Assembly (NCBI GenBank): GCA_937872475.1
Contig: CALMSY010000031.1
Coordinates: forward strand, 1 to 64,000
Source: 67-14 sp020438345
GTDB lineage: Bacteria; Actinomycetota; Thermoleophilia; Solirubrobacterales; 70-9
DNA length: 64,000 bases
Reading direction: 5' to 3'
Positions within the stretch are counted from its first letter, which is position 1. Each line of letters starts with the position of its first letter. The translations under genes were made by a program, and so were the position numbers. This document shows, one piece after another, positions 62,308-64,000 of this stretch. The notes beneath the pieces were generated by a model. That model ran no database searches. It was given only the letters and a program-made list of their open reading frames with translations, and was not told the DNA's origin.

Positions 62308-63956
62308 TCGGAAAGCGCCAGGGCCTTCTTTTCGAGGCCGGCCACAACCCCGGCCATGGCCGGGTTGCTGGCGAGGTTCTGGAGTTCGTCCGGATCGTTC
62401 TTCATGTCGTAGAGCTCGATCTCGTTGAATGACCAGTGGATGTACTTGTACCGGTTCGTCTTCACCCCGTAGAACGGAACATCGAAGGCGGTCAGCGGTG
62501 TCGTGAACTTGAACAGGGGTCGCTCGGCCTCCATCGGGATATCCCGCTTCGGCAGCTTCTTCTTGCCTTTCGCAGCCCCGAGCAGGGAAATGCCGTCCAT
62601 TACCCGTCCGGGCTTCGCGCCGGCGGCGTCAAGAACGGTCCTGGTGAGATCAACGTCGAGGCTGGGCCGGGTCAGCTTGCGGTTCGCTTTGATCCCGGGA
62701 CCTCTGATCAGCAGCGGGATCCGCAATGCGTTCTCGAAAGGCATGAACTTCGAGGCCGCGAGGCGATGTTCGCCCTGAAGGTAGCCGTTGTCCGAGGTCA
62801 GGATGATGATCGTGTTCCGGAACTCGCCGCGCTGCTTCAGAGCTTTCGCGATCTTTCCGACCTGGTCGTCAATCGACTTCGCGGTGCCCAGACGGCCGCG
62901 GTAGCTGTCGGTCACCCTTTCGATCGTGGCATCGCTCATCTTTGCGAGTCCACTCACGTTGCTGGCCTTGTCCGACACATCTTCCTCGTTGAATGAAGGT
63001 GGGGTCGGGAGCGGCACATCATCGAAGGTGTTCTCGTAGCGCTTCGGCGGTCGGGGATCCGGGGTGGGAGCTCCGGGCCGGAGCCCCTGGAGGTGGTTCG
63101 TGTCCTCGGCATGCGGACCCGGCGTCGCGTAGTAGAGGAAGAAGGGCTTGCGGGACCTGGCCGAGCCCCTGACGAAGTCGGCGGCCATCTTCCCGTTCAC
63201 GTCCATCGAATAGTCCTGCGGCCGCTGCCATCCGAAGTAGTTCCACGGCTGGTAGGCCTGCTGGAAATACGCGAGCAGCCCACCGAAGGAGGTTGGCGCC
63301 TCGGTTGCCGAAAGCGTTCCCAATTCAAGGTGCGATTCGGCGTAGGTCCTGTCTCCCCAGAACCTGACCTTGCCGTTGATGTTCATCGCGTAGTTGTAGT
63401 AGTCGTAGGTCGACTGGTCGATCAGCCCCTTCCAGACATCCCAGCCCTCGGGAATCTCTGTCCGGTCGAGAGCTCCGTAGTCGTTCAGGTACTTGCCGAC
63501 GAAACCGGTCCGGTAGCCGGCCTTCTTCAGCCAGGGAGCGAGCGTGTTGTTTGCGTTCAACCTGCCCGGCAGGCTCTCCAGCTGGTAGTGGCCTCCGTCA
63601 TTGGCCTTGAAATTCGCGAGCACCTGGTTGTTGTGGGCGAGCTGGCCGGTGAGGAGTGACGCGCGGGCCGGACCACAGAGCGGGTAGGGAGCGTTGTGAT
63701 TGGTGAAAGTGGTGCCGCCCTGCTGCAGTAGCGCCCTCACATGCGGCATGTAGCGGATGTCGCCGCGGACCAGGTCGTCAGCCTGAACCAGCACGATGTT
63801 GGGCTTGTTGGCGAAGTTCGAGGCCTGCTTGCGGGGAGCCGACCAGGCCTTCTCATGCAGTCCGCCGACCATCATCAGGAGGCCGAAAATGGCCAGCGCG
63901 AGCAAGCCGCCGGTGGCGAGTTTGCCAGTCATACCTCGGAATGTGCGACTTTCCAT
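62283..63956 (-). CDS. Exported type I sulfatase
   Basis: The 557-residue enzyme has an N-terminal hydrophobic anchor (residues 13-32), NIVLVQADD with metal ligands D60/D61, and CGPARASLLTG (C94), the C-x-P-x-R signature whose cysteine becomes formylglycine. Later FVGKYLNDYG, FFLYYATPGPHA and ILTSDNGYLQGEH complete the site. It should hydrolyse sulfate esters outside the membrane; the substrate is unknown and no formylglycine-generating enzyme is in the window. ATG 63956 with GGAGAGG before it is preferred to GTG 63971. It is the first gene of a three-gene operon. Confidence 0.9.
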   Translation of the reverse strand: MESRTFRGMTGKLATGGLLALAIFGLLMMVGGLHEKAWSAPRKQASNFANKPNIVLVQADDLVRGDIRYMPHVRALLQQGGTTFTNHNAPYPLCGPARASLLTGQLAHNNQVLANFKANDGGHYQLESLPGRLNANNTLAPWLKKAGYRTGFVGKYLNDYGALDRTEIPEGWDVWKGLIDQSTYDYYNYAMNINGKVRFWGDRTYAESHLELGTLSATEAPTSFGGLLAYFQQAYQPWNYFGWQRPQDYSMDVNGKMAADFVRGSARSRKPFFLYYATPGPHAEDTNHLQGLRPGAPTPDPRPPKRYENTFDDVPLPTPPSFNEEDVSDKASNVSGLAKMSDATIERVTDSYRGRLGTAKSIDDQVGKIAKALKQRGEFRNTIIILTSDNGYLQGEHRLAASKFMPFENALRIPLLIRGPGIKANRKLTRPSLDVDLTRTVLDAAGAKPGRVMDGISLLGAAKGKKKLPKRDIPMEAERPLFKFTTPLTAFDVPFYGVKTNRYKYIHWSFNEIELYDMKNDPDELQNLASNPAMAGVVAGLEKKALALSECKGSTCR

Positions 63957-64000
63957 CTTGATCCTCTCCACTCCCTCTGCGGACTCTCCTCGCGAGAGGA

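Noticed and set aside
1..64000. CRISPR arrays, tRNA and rRNA genes
   Set aside because: Reading both strands I found no regularly spaced repeats of array type, no tRNA T-arm/anticodon pattern and no rRNA sequence.

Overview
The window is GC-rich, dense DNA with short intergenic gaps. It has many ATGA, TGATG and TTGA stop/start overlaps, frequent GTG and TTG starts, and TAnnnT boxes 6-8 bases before start codons that suggest leaderless transcripts. Secreted proteins carry basic C-termini, and one protein ends in an Excalibur domain. Together this points to an actinobacterium, possibly of the Thermoleophilia/Solirubrobacterales type; that placement is inference. I saw no rRNA, tRNA, CRISPR array or intact transposase.

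Left part (1-9827). A RelE-type toxin-antitoxin pair is cut by the window edge. A tightly coupled lipid operon (diacylglycerol kinase-like, PAP2 phosphatase, family 1 glycosyltransferase) follows. A second YefM/RelE-like pair has two TGTACA palindromes upstream. Next come a DUF234-type ATPase, a VOC protein, and a rearranged segment in which a 47-bp repeat and the 3' end of a 431-codon gene both recur around an AAA/DUF4143 ATPase.

Central part (9829-29494) is the most striking region. Seven genes on the minus strand fill about 19.7 kb with almost no spacing. In order of transcription they are: SNF2-like helicase with DUF3883-like end, DUF1156 adenine methylase, DUF262-DUF1524 (GmrSD-like) nuclease, DUF499 ATPase with an N-terminal HEPN-like domain, a 975-residue helical-repeat protein with a GrpE-like C-terminus, an Hsp70-like ATPase, and a RapA-like SNF2 helicase. 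The methylase, ATPase and helicase resemble the core of type 3 BREX (PglXI, BrxC, BrxHII), but no PglZ phosphatase is present, and a modification-dependent nuclease and a chaperone pair take its place. I consider this a candidate composite anti-phage system. It is followed by a GIY-YIG nuclease, an Mrr-like restriction enzyme and unknown genes, which makes a defence island.

Toxin-antitoxin and relic zone (34350-41375). Three more toxin-antitoxin pairs, an alarmone-hydrolase-like HD protein, a NucS-like nuclease and several small genes are mixed with broken copies of neighbouring genes, a pattern of repeated small recombination events.

Right part (41375-63956) looks like ordinary chromosome: a SulP transporter, a nitroreductase, a quinone oxidoreductase, a VWA protein, a GH31 glycosidase, a very large exported PKD protein split by an apparent frameshift, a VapBC pair, a secreted esterase, a PhlG-like hydrolase with an O-methyltransferase, several secreted proteins of unknown function, and a sulfatase operon.
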